Source: Lepas anatifera
Lineage: Eukaryota; Arthropoda; Thecostraca; Lepadidae
Assembly: GCA_034440635.1 (NCBI GenBank)
Contig: JAOTON010000337.1
Coordinates: 372,001 to 436,000, forward strand
Length of the DNA: 64,000 nt
Direction of reading: 5' to 3'
Part shown: piece by piece, positions 10,920 through 22,789 of the stretch
Numbering within the stretch: the stretch's first letter is position 1
Layout of the letters: each line of letters starts with the position of its first letter
Notes under the pieces: generated by a model
Seen by the model: only the letters and a program-made list of their open reading frames with translations
What the model was told of the DNA's origin: nothing
Database searches by the model: none
Translations under genes and position numbers: made by a program

Positions 10920-11620
10920 CGCCGGGGGGAGGGGTGTCTGATCGTAACCCTAGGATCTGGGGAGCCAGAAGTGATACGGAAAAACACGAAACGGCACTGG
11001 AAGTGCCCTACCATCTTCTACTCTGGAGCCTGGTTTGAACCATATCCGTTGGCCCGTGACGTCACTGTGGGCCAAAATTGGTCAAATTTAGCCCAAATTA
11101 GAAACTCTTACAGCCCCGGTACCATTAGACTTAAAATAAAAAAGACACGAATGTGTTCATCTTGATCAAATGATTCAAATAATATGCACATGACCTTATA
11201 AGGTCATATCACGACCTTGAGATTAGGTCATTGTCAAAAATGACCTTTTCAAGGTCACTTTGCATATCGTTCGTGTCCTTGGGTCAAGCTCATTACTATG
11301 ATACCAAATTTAAGATTATCATGTTTCGTTCAAAAGTTGCAGACACAAAAAATTCCAAAAAACCGTGACATTTTATAACTTCAAGTGACCATTTTAGAAC
11401 AGCCTCAGTTTAGAACAGAATCGCCTTACATGGGTTAAGAACTGACGTCATAAATCGTTCACCTGACCTAATGCCAATTTCCGGTAATAAGTTGTCAAAC
11501 TGATCATTTGCACAGAACTGCAGAACGACGGGTCTCATTTGAATCGGCTCGGAATCATTCGCAAAAATAATGAGGGGGTCTGACCTTCCCCAGGCGGTGA
11601 AATGTTAAGAGGTCACACGG
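10920..11620. other. AGGTCA-rich segment, probably an old TTAA-type element
   Basis: Between about 11180 and 11290 there are five or more TGACCT/AGGTCA half-sites, including TCAAGGTCA. This resembles the interior of the TTAA-flanked elements. A possible right end (GCGGTGAAATGTTAA near 11595-11609) is weak, and no left end was found. Confidence 0.35.
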
Positions 11621-11789
11621 TTTGGAATACGTCACGCCACGTCACGGAAATGTTACCAAACGCCGGAGGTCAATAACTTCCTTCTCAAGGAGACGCCTGA
11701 GAAGGGAGTAGGCTGAGAGTGATGGGGTGCTGTCATTCTAAAGTTACGACGCAGCGAGTCACAGGTCTAGCGAGGACATGACCCAAGGT

Positions 11790-11891
11790 CAGGGGCGGCT
11801 CCAGGATTTTCCAGAAGAGGGAATGGCTGCAATCAGGAACGCAATGTTCTGGGACGAAGGGGGCACCACAGTTTCGGAGGAGCGGCTCCTG
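11790..11891. mobile_element. short hAT-like MITE without visible target duplication
   Basis: The ends are CAGGGGCGGCTCCAG and, reversed, CAGGAGCCGCTCCTC. They enclose 102 bp. The flanking 8-mers do not match, so either the duplication has decayed or one end is truncated. Confidence 0.5.
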
Positions 11892-12466
11892 CATTTAAAC
11901 TATTTGTCTAGTGGCAAGTTTTCGAGTGGCAACTTAATATATACAGCTTCATAGAGGGCATATATCCTCGTAGGATGCTCTAAATGTTTCAATCACGCAG
12001 TCTGTGCCGTTTCCACTTGCCGGGGAGAAGCATGCAAAAATTGTCATGTACTTAGGATTAGAGATACAAATCGCTGCTGGTACGCCTCTGTCGCAGCAGT
12101 ACCTGCCATTCTGCTCCGACTCCGAGGAGGGAGGGGGAGGTGGGGGAATCCCCCACTGGGGGATGGCAGCTGTCCACATCAGCCACTCCTACCTCAGGCT
12201 TCCCTCAAGACAAGCTGTCAATGTGTGACCTTCAAGACACCCGGAATGATGCACATATATTCCTATGAGTAGGACGCGGATGCCAAAGTCACTCATCTAG
12301 TGAGGATACACACATACACACACATGTATACAAAATTGTGTGTATGACACAAGGACAAGTGCCACAACACAGAGTATAATAATACATAAACAGACTCGAC
12401 GGCGATGCCCGGGCGAAACTTTTCTGTTAACTAAGTTCTTATCATCAATATACAATTATCCCTTAA

Positions 12467-13357
12467 CACACGCACTGGAGGGGGGCTCGGAGGCCCCCAA
12501 CCTGTTTTTCCGAGGTGGCCGGAGGACCGCTTGTAGCCGGAAAACGATACTTGACCACATTTGAGAAAATTTAATGGCACGTCGATTCGTGAAGACATTT
12601 TGGAAAACAATCATTTTTTTTTACTTGTTGGCTTTCAAAGTTAGACCTGCATTTTGAGATCGCCACAATCACGGGGTCGGACCAGTTCGCTTGCATCGGA
12701 GACCAAGTGGTGACGTCATAACGCCATATAACCGGGATGATATGTCAACGTCACCTAAGACGAAGGTCAAGGTCAAATGCCAAAGGTCAGGGTCATATCA
12801 GTACTTTAAATGTCATTGACTACAGTGCTTCCGGTCAAATGTAGTTACCCAGTCTGATGACGTATATTATGCTATAACTTCATAGTTAAGGCAACTCAAT
12901 GCAAAGGTCAAAGCCAACGGCCATGGGTTAAGGTCAATCCTCATCTCTCGCCAAACAGTTGTCATAGTTTTGTTTATAGTGTAAATTAAGGTAGTATACC
13001 ATATTGTGACCTAATAGGTAAATGACCTTGAATGACCTTGACCGCAACATTGTACAAAAATTCTTTGCGACCTTCCCTGGATGACCCTCGTTCGCCTTTG
13101 GCTTATTCACGTTTTTCCCGTATAATTACGGCATTTCCCAATAGGTCCCCAGCACGGCCAATATTTTACCTTTGACTTCGTTTGACCAAGAAGATATTGA
13201 CCCCGGTCAATGAAAATTAACTATGATGTAGACCACTAAAGCCCCCACCCAACGCCAATCGGCATTTTTCTACGCCTCTTATTTTTCGAGATTCTAGGGG
13301 AGCTTACCAGGCCCCCTCCAGTGCACGATAGTGTCAGAATCCTCTCCAGTGCGGGTG
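12467..13357 (+). mobile_element. piggyBac-like TTAA element, family A, copy 1
   Basis: This 891-bp element is flanked by TTAA on both sides (12463-12466, 13358-13361). The left end is CACACGCACTGGAGG and the right end, reversed, is CACCCGCACTGGAGA. TTAA duplication plus C-rich inverted ends is the signature of the piggyBac superfamily. No transposase is encoded. The interior has about 20 TGACCT/AGGTCA half-sites, including GAAGGTCAAGGTCAAATG near 12764. Copy 37731-38628 aligns over its full length in the opposite orientation. Confidence 0.88.
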
Positions 13358-13361
13358 TTAA

Positions 13362-15686
13362 AAACTGAAGTCACAAAATAAACACCGAACACGAACGACA
13401 CCTATTTACATGCCATGGCTGCGTTAAGACAAGACAGACCCGCGAGACGAAATGTTGGGGTCCGACACATCGATGACTAGTAAATGCCTGGGGTGTGGAT
13501 TTGCAAACATCATTGGGGTGCCCAGACTTGAGGGAGGAAAATTTTAACGGCCACCATATGAAAGGAGATAACACAACATTATCTTTATTTTAGCTATCAC
13601 ACAGTCCTTATGAATCCTGAAAATGATGAAAAATAAAACTTATACTGTATTTTAACACTAACTCGATATTTCATCCCGGGTGCCCGGACAGATATAAGTG
13701 CCCAAAGAGATATAAGTTTATAGCCCTGCATTGTAACGCTCATTAAAATCAACGCAACAATCCACTACTGCTTTATTTAGAGACCGTTCAGCTACCGTTT
13801 TCATTCACATGTGCCGTGCTATAAAGATTTCACAATTCGATTATTAACACTTTGAACATACTTAAAAAAACAGCTGTTAAAAAACTGTCACCGCTAGAAA
13901 GAATTTGATTAACGTTGCTTGATGTTTGATTATTGTCCTCTCCCATCCTCGTATCACAATTCTAGTACGCTGTATTGTTCGGACAGTACGGAAATTTTGG
14001 CCTGAAAAATTAGCATCTACCAACAAAACAATTTCTTTCGCTAGGACTCGCCCTTTCAATGCTAAACACTACTTGTGAAGTCACCCACTACCTCAATTCC
14101 ACCAAATTAAGTATAATGCGAATGCTGAGAGTTAGATGTCTTGATCTGACAACAGTACATAACTTTTCACAAATAATGATAACAATTAACAATAAATAAT
14201 TAGGGACGGCGACGTCAACCGGGATATTAATAGAGGAGTATTACAGCATACAAACCTATTTTTATAGGCCTGAATATAGAAGGTCGGACAACCACGGTTA
14301 GACGACAGTGCACAGTGGCTTCTGGCTGCCTGGAGGCCGAGTGGTGGCGACATCGAAAGGATGTGGTAACTGGTAGGGGAATGGCGTATGCTAAAGGAAT
14401 ACAGTGATGCTCATGCCATTAAAATATAAATACTTATTAGTTAATTCCCTCGGGCATCTTGTGCTCTGCTTTGGATCCTCCTTGTTTACACGATCAGAAC
14501 TAGTTATCTCTCCGCCTCAAATTGTCATTTTAGCATTTTCAGCTTCAAGTGTTGCATACGCATGAAATGTCAGATAGGCGTGTATGTCACATACACTATG
14601 TGTGCTGCATCAGTAATAAGTATCAATTTTAAAAAGTCTTCAAAAGCTGCATTATCTACCCTGATACCAAAAATACTATGGACTCGAAAATTGTGCCTGC
14701 AATTTTGTCTGCCAAGCATACTAATGTACCGAAATCATTTCATGAACTCGCATTCATGTTTTTCCAGTGTTATCGGCACTGCACATTCCACAAACGCCTA
14801 ACCCTTACATCCACCCACGTGCACAGAATGTCCCCTACACCGGTCCCCCTCCCTTAGTCTGACACCATGCACAACGACCACCATTTTCAACACCACACAT
14901 GTAGGCATTACAATCCGCCCGCGACCCCTCCCCATCGAGGCTTGAACTTCGCGTCACCGTGACCTCTGTAACCTCTGTGCCCGCAGGCAATAGCGGCAGC
15001 CGGCGGATGGCGGCCGCTGATTGGTGGAGGCGCGTTCACTTGTATCGCGAGAAATTCAGCGGACATTTTTTCCATCAAAATTATAGAGCTTTAAACCATG
15101 AACCAGGAGAGGTATTAACATTATGTTTTTCAAATATTTCTAGCCATACCTTGTTCTCTATAGGCTTGATTATTTGCCACACCATCCGAGGCTGCTCTTC
15201 GGTACATGCGAGACGGCGGCAGTCAGCACAGGCTAGCCGGCGACCGAGTTCGCTGAAGTCGGGAGTGTCGCGATGGCTTTCCGCTGAGTGGCTAGGATTG
15301 GGGCCCAGTCCCAAGGTAACCGAGGGAAGGAGGAGATAGACGTTCATAAATCTAAAATTTAACCGTCGGACGAGTTATAGAGAGTGAGGACTAATAGGGA
15401 GCGCTGCCGAAGTACAACCAGATAACATAGGTACCAGAGGGGGAAATACGTGCTGCTTTGCTCCGTGTTGGATGGTGAAAAAGCACAAAATATAATTCGG
15501 GACTTGAAACATCATTAATGTTTACTGTCCATTATGTCTGAGGCTTTCCGTTGCTTGATAAAATATTAAGTTGTAGATCAGATGCCAAATGCCACTATAG
15601 CGCTGTGGAACAGGTATTTGTTGATAATTTCCTCTATTTACGCACTTTAAAAGGACTTTGCTTCACCTTTTGTTCGGGGCGCCAAA
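13362..15686. other. intronic, nothing assignable
   Basis: AT-rich sequence with no recognised element. A duplicated phrase AGATATAAGT occurs near 13690-13715. A GC-richer patch at 14920-15340 has open frames on both strands but no protein motif. Confidence 0.5.
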
Positions 15687-15974
15687 ATCACCATTAAGGG
15701 TGTCCAGCACATCACTGGGGGTGCCAAGCACCCCAAAGTATAGAAATCTACACTCTGGTAATGCTCTGGCATCATTTTGAGACAAACGTGCCACACAGGA
15801 TCCTTGCATGTTAAAACATACTTCTGAAGAGTCGATACAGCCAGTAGACAAGTCGGGTCTGGAGTCACCGAAATCGGTGTGCAATTCGGGATATTCAGAA
15901 TGAAGCCAAGGCCGCACCAACGCGACCCGGCGCTGAAGCAATACGCCGGTCTCGGCCGACCGGTAGAACATTAA
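15687..15974. repeat. 290-bp repeat unit D, copy 1
   Basis: The unit begins TTAAGGGTGTCC and ends AACATTAA. It aligns throughout with 17003-17309, sharing the 20-mer GTCACCGAAATCGGTGTGCA and ACGCCGGTCTCGG. The two units are direct repeats separated by the TTAA element at 15975-17002. Differences are mostly single-base indels. Confidence 0.85.
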
Positions 15975-17002
15975 CCCTCGCCCCACCGGGGAGGGCCATC
16001 GATGGCCCCCCTAAGGTTTTTCCGGGATAGCAGAAAAACGACGAGGCGCAGCACCGCGGTTGAGGGCTCTACCTCTCACTGCATCATTTTCCCATCATCC
16101 CTGAAATTTTTTACCCCGAGTCACCCAAGGTCAGGTCACCAGACGAGGTCAACCAAGGTCACCTCACTTCACCTTTAGAGCTCTGTAAGAGCTACATTTC
16201 AAAGTCGATCGATTTGAAACTTCCTACACTTCATGACCCCTCCAGGGTCTACAAGGTGTATATCCGGGATTTTTTGATTTCGTGCCCTGAGGTCAGGTCA
16301 CGAGGCGACCTCTCCCATTGGGAAACCATGGGGAAAAGCTATTTCATGATATAAAAGCCACAAAAATGATTGCAAATACTCAGACTGCTCAGAACAACGT
16401 TTTTGGACACCCTTTCACGGATCCCAGGGGTCATATTTGCCCTTTGACTTTTCCAAGGTCATCCAAGGTCACCGGAGGTCAAAAACAGTATTTTGACAAT
16501 AACTTTTGACCTAATTGAGCTAGAGCGGTGAAACAAACACCATTGTGTTTGTCTTGTCACTGGCTTTCATTTGATATACGGCAAGGTCACTTTTTGACCT
16601 TTCGTGACCTCAGGTCATATTAGGTCGCGAGGTGGACCTCTGGCGGTCAAACCACTGGCGGGAGGTCTTTACGTTCCACATAGCGGAAAAAGTACAGGCA
16701 ATTTGCTATCAAATGTACTTTACCAGGCCTCAATAGCTCTAATGGCATAAGAGTTATGCCCAGTTTGCTTAATCATTGCATATTTGAGTGAAAATAGCCG
16801 ATCTTGACCTAATTTGACCTCTGGAGGTCAAACCATTGACCTGAGCACTAAAACATGCGAAGTAATTTCTTACTGAATTCACGCGAGCTTTCTATTGCAC
16901 TTTGCAGATTTGCGCTAACGCCCATATTTTCGGAGTTAGAGGGGGGCCATCGATGGCCCCCGGTGGGGCGAAGGTGGCGCCGGACCCCCGGTGGGGCGCG
17001 GG
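15975..17002. mobile_element. piggyBac-like TTAA element, family B, copy 1
   Basis: This 1028-bp element is flanked by TTAA (15971-15974, 17003-17006). The left end is CCCTCGCCCCACCGGGG and the right end, reversed, is CCCGCGCCCCACCGGGG. A palindromic GGGCCATCGATGGCCCC lies just inside both ends. The interior is dense in AGGTCA half-sites (for example near 16126-16165 and 16450-16480). It has no coding frame. Length and structure agree with the copy at 53666-54693. Confidence 0.88.
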
Positions 17003-17309
17003 TTAAGGGTGTCCGCATCACTGGGGTGCCGAAGCACCCCCAAAGACATGAAATCCACACTCTTGGTACATGCTCTGAGGCATCACAACTTTCAGAGACA
17101 AACGTGCCACTCGGCTCCTTGCACATGTTAAACATACTTGAAAGAGTCGATACGTCGTAGAAAGTCGGAGTCTGGAGTCACCGAAATCGGTGTGCAATTC
17201 GGGATATCCAGCGTAGAAAGCCGAGAGGCCGCACAACGCGTCCGCGGCGCTCAGCAAGCAGCAAGAATACGCCGGTCTCGGGCCGACCGTAGGAACATTA
17301 AGGCCTAAA
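17003..17309. repeat. 290-bp repeat unit D, copy 2
   Basis: This is a direct repeat of 15687-15974, starting TTAAGGGTGTCC and ending GGAACATTAAGG. It shares an open minus-strand phrase YPELHTDFGDS with copy 1, but frames then diverge through indels. I do not recognise a protein. Confidence 0.85.
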
Positions 17310-18054
17310 CAAGTCAACAGGGTTCCGGAGTGAAGTCTGAGGGGAAAAGCTGCGTTTTATAAAGATGAGATCGTGTTGAACTCTGCGGGCAGAAGGGAGT
17401 CGATTCTGAAGCGTCGTAAAAAAGAAGTGTAAGTTAAAGAGCTGCATAGTGAATGAGTGACAATTCAGCCGCATCAGAAATTTGACGCGTACCCGTTCAA
17501 TCTGCCTGCAACAGACACTACGCTATGATAAGACAATAATTGACCTGGCGTTGGCATATCACGTTGTGAGTCATGTTTCGGCGCTGAACTTATACGCTCA
17601 ACGACATGTTTGAAACGATCGAATCATTCACTCTAATGCTTCGTTGGCCTAGCGAACAATGACGTGCATGAGTGAGCGATACAACATTCAACTGTGAAAA
17701 CATTTTTTTTTACACCGGGATCACGTATTTCCTGCACCGACTGCATGCTAGTATTTTCAAAGTGATAGGTATCCTGGACTGGTGCACGTCTGGGGGTCAA
17801 AGTGGTGTTTTTATATTTGGAGTGATTGCTACTAATTGTATGTGTGGATATGTGAATGACTATGAATGAATCTTCCCCCCTCTTCATCTCACTCTATCCA
17901 GTTATGGCACGAGCCATGAAGAACCCAAATTGTTTGGATGTGCCTAAGGATAATACAAATACAAATAAAATACAAATCATATGTCCATCTGACAGATCTC
18001 TGCCGCAGGCGATTCAGGCCATCCTGCAACCGCTGTCCATCAGATGGGTGTTTA
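17310..18054. other. intronic, nothing assignable
   Basis: AT-moderate sequence with no recognised repeat or gene. Confidence 0.5.
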
Positions 18055-18233
18055 GGGGAGGGGTGGCTTAGTGGATAGCATTCCTCTCTTCAAAGCCCCC
18101 TGTCCCGAGCTCAAGTCCTGGCGGAACCTTTGGATCAGTTGATCTAATCCCCCAAATCCCTCCCAAGAGGGTGAGAGTTGGCGATGCCGTATAACCTTGG
18201 GAGTTTGTGAGTCGTTAAACCGAAACAAATATT
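18055..18233 (+). mobile_element. tRNA-derived SINE, family 2, copy 2
   Basis: The head GGGGTGGCTTAGTGGATAGC gives an A box, and GAGCTCAAGTCCTGG a B box. The body AGAGTTGGCGATGCCGTATA then ACCTTGGGAGTTTG and the tail GTGAGTCGTTAAACC match the 2787-2950 copy. The tail ends in an A-rich AACAAATATT. Confidence 0.82.
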
Positions 18234-18235
18234 AT

Positions 18236-19371
18236 CTGATGGATGTTTAACTTTGCACAATATTGAATCTTGAGGAACGGTGGCGAGATCGAAACCAAAA
18301 AAGAACATATATTTAGTTCCTCATTAGTTTTTGTGCAGGGTTAATATATATGTTTTTAGTGAAAGTACCCCTCAGAGCGGTACCTCTGAACACGGAATTT
18401 TCACCTTATACAATTTGACATCATTCTAATCTATAACAACATTTTGAGGAAGCGGGACCTAGCATATCAAAACGCAAGGTTCGTTTTGACCTGAAATAAG
18501 GCCATTTTCTGGATCAGAAATCCATCTGAGAACGTTGCTTCAATAGCTGAGGACTGCTACTAGGAGACTGGTACGAAATACGACGTCACTAACCCGCCCC
18601 CGGCCTTGAGTATCACGAATGGTGCGGGTGCGATTCCAGTGGCAGTCAAACTCCTGACGAGTTATGCGGTGATCATACGACCTCTAGATTAGCCCTGTCA
18701 AATGCTTCCATTAAGTGGGCATGATTCTTTGTCCAGGATTGCATGACCGAAATCCATGGTGTAACATGCGGGTCAGGAGGGGCCGAGCTGGTCTGTGCGA
18801 CTACACACTGTAGAGCGTGGGACTGGGAACAAATTGAATTATGGAGAGGGTGGGATTTCACAGTTTCCAGAGTTCACTCGGCACGAAACGGAACCCCAAA
18901 GAAATTCTCATCCTGAATTTATATACATTTTTCGGGACAGAATAGGACGGGGCAGACCTATCTAGAATAACACATAATGGATGCCACAACAACCCGTTTT
19001 GACCTCTAGCGCGCAGTCGTCATCACTGTTTAGGCCGCCCCAGAGCATAATCGAGCGCATTTATCTTCGATGGCACCGCTGGCGGACCGCCAGGAGCTGC
19101 GTAGGCAAAATGGGCCTCGGAATACACTCAGGCCGCAGACACGCACCCCAGCAACCGCAGCGCGTGAACCAACAGAGGCGGTCGCTCGGAAATTTTTATA
19201 CTCTGACGGGTAGGAGGGACTGGGGCTATCACATCTCTCATAGAGTGGCCATTTTCCTCCAAGAAAATGGATTCGAGCGATCGTCGTCGTGCTTGGGCTG
19301 TCTGGCGGGCAAGTAATCAAGAGTGATTACCCGACAAAGCGAGGCCCTCTGTTCGCCGGATGCGCTCACGA
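18236..19371. other. intronic, nothing assignable
   Basis: No recognised element. GC-rich 18990-19320 has open frames on both strands without a known motif. Confidence 0.45.
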
Positions 19372-19420
19372 TTGTGTGTGTGTGTGTGCGAGTGTGTTGT
19401 GGGTGTGTGTGAGTGTGCGT
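19372..19420. repeat. imperfect (TG)n microsatellite
   Basis: A GTGTGTGTGTGTGTGCGAGT-type dinucleotide tract with a few interruptions. Confidence 0.85.
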
Positions 19421-20727
19421 GGGGCTCTGAGCCTTCCGATGCATCAGCCACAGGGACCGCAGGAAGATGTCAGACCGAGCTCATGAGAAGAGGTGGGAAA
19501 AGCTGACGTGTTCAGAATCCGGCCATGGAAACAAGCCCAGGAGAGAGACACCAGAGCCGGCACTGAACCATCACACCACTGCATCTCACCACCTGCTGAT
19601 CTGGAGAACGTGTGCGTGGTCCAAATTTGTGTTTATCAAGGGCTTTCATCCCTGATGTTCCACCGTTTTTTCGCGGGAAGCCCCAATTGGATAGAACACA
19701 AGGATCCACCGCTTGTAAACACAGTGTACCGGTTTTAGGATCATTACACTTAATGCCCCCAAATGCAGAGTGGATAAAAATTTCACCGACAACAGAATAT
19801 CCATTAAAAAATTACAAAACATATGGTTCAGCGACATGAACCTTACCCATAAGACAGCTTATATTTTCGACAAATAACTCCAGCAGTCGACACGCCAACA
19901 AACTCAAATGACGACACCTCTAATTGACAAAGGTTCCAATTTAGGAAACTGCACCCCCAGTCGAAAAAGGCCCCTGAAAGGGCGCGGCGTCTGCACCCTT
20001 TGACTCAGTAGGACAAGTCCGGTGACAAAACAGCCTGTCTCCACTCCTCAGGCGAACCGTCTCTTCTCGTCTCTTCACCCATCGCTGTCACCGCGGTTCC
20101 AGGGCGGGTCACCGTGGTTTAGGGCGGTACAACCGACGCAAGAATGGAGCAGTCAGAGGCCAATATCGCAACCATCATCATTCTTGATTGCATGGGTTTT
20201 TTTATTTTATTTATTTTATTTATTTATTCAAATAATCGCCAACAGATAAATCCACCACAGGGAAGTCAAGCATTAAAAAGGCTATCTAATCACAGAATCG
20301 AGACAGTGTACTTCCTAAAACGGTAAAGGTAAATATATAAGTATAAAACACAAAACATAAAATAGTGCGTTCCTACCAGCATTTACAATCTAACCCACAT
20401 GTCTTAAAAGTATTAAAATCATAAAGAAGTCGGCCCCGAAGCGACTAGAATGAACAGTTTCCCTACAGTTACTTCCATCCGGTGTGAATCTCACAACATA
20501 TCACACATATTTATATAGTTCCAATAAATATATTAATACAGAGCACAAAATCCATGTAAATTCACAAATGAAGGCAATTATGAAGGCGGCCTCAGGTTTC
20601 TGACCTGCCATACCGATCATATTCAATATGCTCTGTATCGGTACCACAAATAAACAGCCAGACTATTGGCTATTCCATGGCTTGGGTTTTTAAGGAAGAG
20701 GATTCCACCGGTCATTGTCCACCTTAA

Positions 20728-21723
20728 CCAGGGAAGGGGTGTTTGAACACCTCATCTGGTTTTTCCAGAAGCACCCCCTCCCCCAAAAAAACGGCGGCGT
20801 TAAGCACCGCCGTACTTGGTACACCTTATCCCTGATCAATTTTGTAACTTTTCACAAAATTTTAACTTCGCCGGAAATGAAGATACAACTTTATTTTTAT
20901 ACCATGACGTTTGTATTATTATAGCAAGTCGATTTATATGTATACCTTTTGACTATACTAAGCCAAATAGCAGCCTTGACCTTACCTTAGGTCAGGCCAT
21001 TTTTATGCTGAGACCTAGTATGGTTAAATCATACATCATTGGATTCGCCGTAATGGTAGTAAGTTAATGATAATTAACCATTGATTCTAACTTCAATCTG
21101 TGAGACGCAAGAGCCCATAAACTTGTATGTAACCAGTCACCCTTTTTGACCTGTCATGACCTCAATATTGACCTGAGCCACAAAGTGACCGATATAGTTT
21201 CTTCATTAATTCTTATGAGCTATCCACCAGCCTTTTTCACTATCCTGCGTAAGAGCCGAGGGTGTTTGAGCCCCCCCCACTGGGGCGAAGGTAGCTCGGA
21301 GACCAGTGGCGGATCCGAGGAGGGGGGCTCAAACAAAACAAAAGGGCAAAAAGGCATTTGCCCCACCTCCAAACGGAAAAGCTCGGGGAAAACTATGTTT
21401 TTGGCCCCCTCCAAAGCGATCGACCTCCCTTTTTCCCCTACACCTATTTAGATTATAAGCAAGATTTTGGTACTTCAACTCTCAACTTCGAACAAAACCA
21501 GGTTAAGTTCAGTGTAAATATTGGGCCTTGGATAGGAAAAAATATATCGAGCCCATATTCTTCACCCCGTGACTGTTTTTTTTGTTTTCGCCTCAATACC
21601 CAAAATTCTACCGGCAAGTGATATCGTATCGCAGTTTTTCGCGTGACGTTCTTTTTCTTTGGTTTGCCCCTCTCAAACCGATCGGCTAGATCGGCTACTG
21701 TCGGAGACCTACCGGGGAGGGTG
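20728..21723. mobile_element. piggyBac-like TTAA element, family B, internally deleted, split by a hAT MITE
   Basis: TTAA at 20724-20727 precedes the left end CCAGGGAAGGGGTG. The right end reads ACTGGGGCGAAGGTAGCTCGG before the insertion at 21304-21700 and continues ACCGGGGAGGGTGTGAAA after it, matching the family B right end with a mutated TTAA. Removing the inserted element and its duplication leaves about 590 bp, so it is shorter than the 1028-bp copies. AGGTCA half-sites occur near 20975-20995 and 21140-21190. Confidence 0.6.
21304..21700. mobile_element. hAT-like MITE inserted into a family B TTAA element
   Basis: This 397-bp element has left end CAGTGGCGGATCCGAGG, and its right end reversed is CAGTAGCCGATCTAGCCG. 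The perfect 8-bp duplication is TCGGAGAC (21296-21303, 21701-21708). The interior carries no transposase. Its position shows hAT activity after the family B insertion. Confidence 0.85.
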
Positions 21724-22179
21724 TGAAATGCGGACGAAGTCAGTGCCGTTGACTTTAGGGGGAAGGTGAGGGGCAATGTGGCGGTGCAATATTTATTATT
21801 CAAATAGAAATAACAATATAATTTTGTTCATATAAATAAAACTGCGGGTTCAGAAAGCCCGAAGCTAAATAATACTTTATTAGCAAATATCTAGAGACCT
21901 TACAGGTCCGCTTTGTGGGTGCTAACTGGACATTGTCAGGTCAGGGGGTTATACTTGCCTACTATTTTCATACTTGCCTCGCCTTCGTCGGGGCACAAGG
22001 TAGCAATTTTCGGGAGGGGAGGGGGATATGGTCGCCAATATGTCACCGGGTTTAAGGATATGGGATCTTTTGGGATACGGTTCACTATGGCCACAATACC
22101 AAGATTAAGTGTGACGGACGAATTAAATGCCATGCAACCAAAAAACAATCCAGAGACAGACAGCATTAACACACGCACT

Positions 22180-22784
22180 GGAGGATGGGAAGGAAGGGGG
22201 CTTCGGAGCCCCCTCTCCACCTATTTTCTGAGGTGGCTGGAGAGCCGCTCACAGCTTTAAAACGCTACTCAGCCACATTAGGGATAAACGGGATGTCAAG
22301 GTAACTTCACATTAAGGTCAAGGACCAGGTCAAAGTCATACTAGCATTTTCAAGGTCATTGGGTCTAGTGCTTCCGGTCAGATGACCTTACCCAGTATGA
22401 CGTACTAAAACGCCATAGTTAAGGAATAATTTAAAGAATTAGAGCCAAGAACAGGGTCAATCTTCGGATCTGAAATTCACATCACATAATGGGCCAACTG
22501 AGTACTACAAAACATTTTTCGGGATTTCTTCTATCGATGATCTAAGGTCAGGTACGAGCCATGACATCTCCATTGGAAATATATGGGACAAATGGTTTAA
22601 ACTGAAAACTTGTCGCCTTAACTTGCGACCTTAAGTTTGACCTGACAAAAAAATACTGGAATATTTTCGATAGACATTTGAACGTTCTATTCAACGCCGG
22701 TTACCGCTTTCCGCCATCAAGCACGGTTCTCGGGATCTTAGGGAGGGCAAAGTGAAAGTGGTAAAACCCCCGTCAATGCGCGTC
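22180..22784 (+). mobile_element. piggyBac-like TTAA element with family A left half and family B right half
   Basis: TTAA flanks are at 22176-22179 and 22785-22788. The left end CACACGCACTGGAGG and the next 250 bp follow family A (copy 12467-13357). From about 22530 the text (CTATCGATGATCTAAGGTCA and following) matches the family B middle (53930 and 16270), and the right end CCCCCGTCAATGCGCGTC resembles the family B right end. It has several TCAAGGTCA-type half-sites. Confidence 0.65.
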
Positions 22785-22789
22785 TTAAC

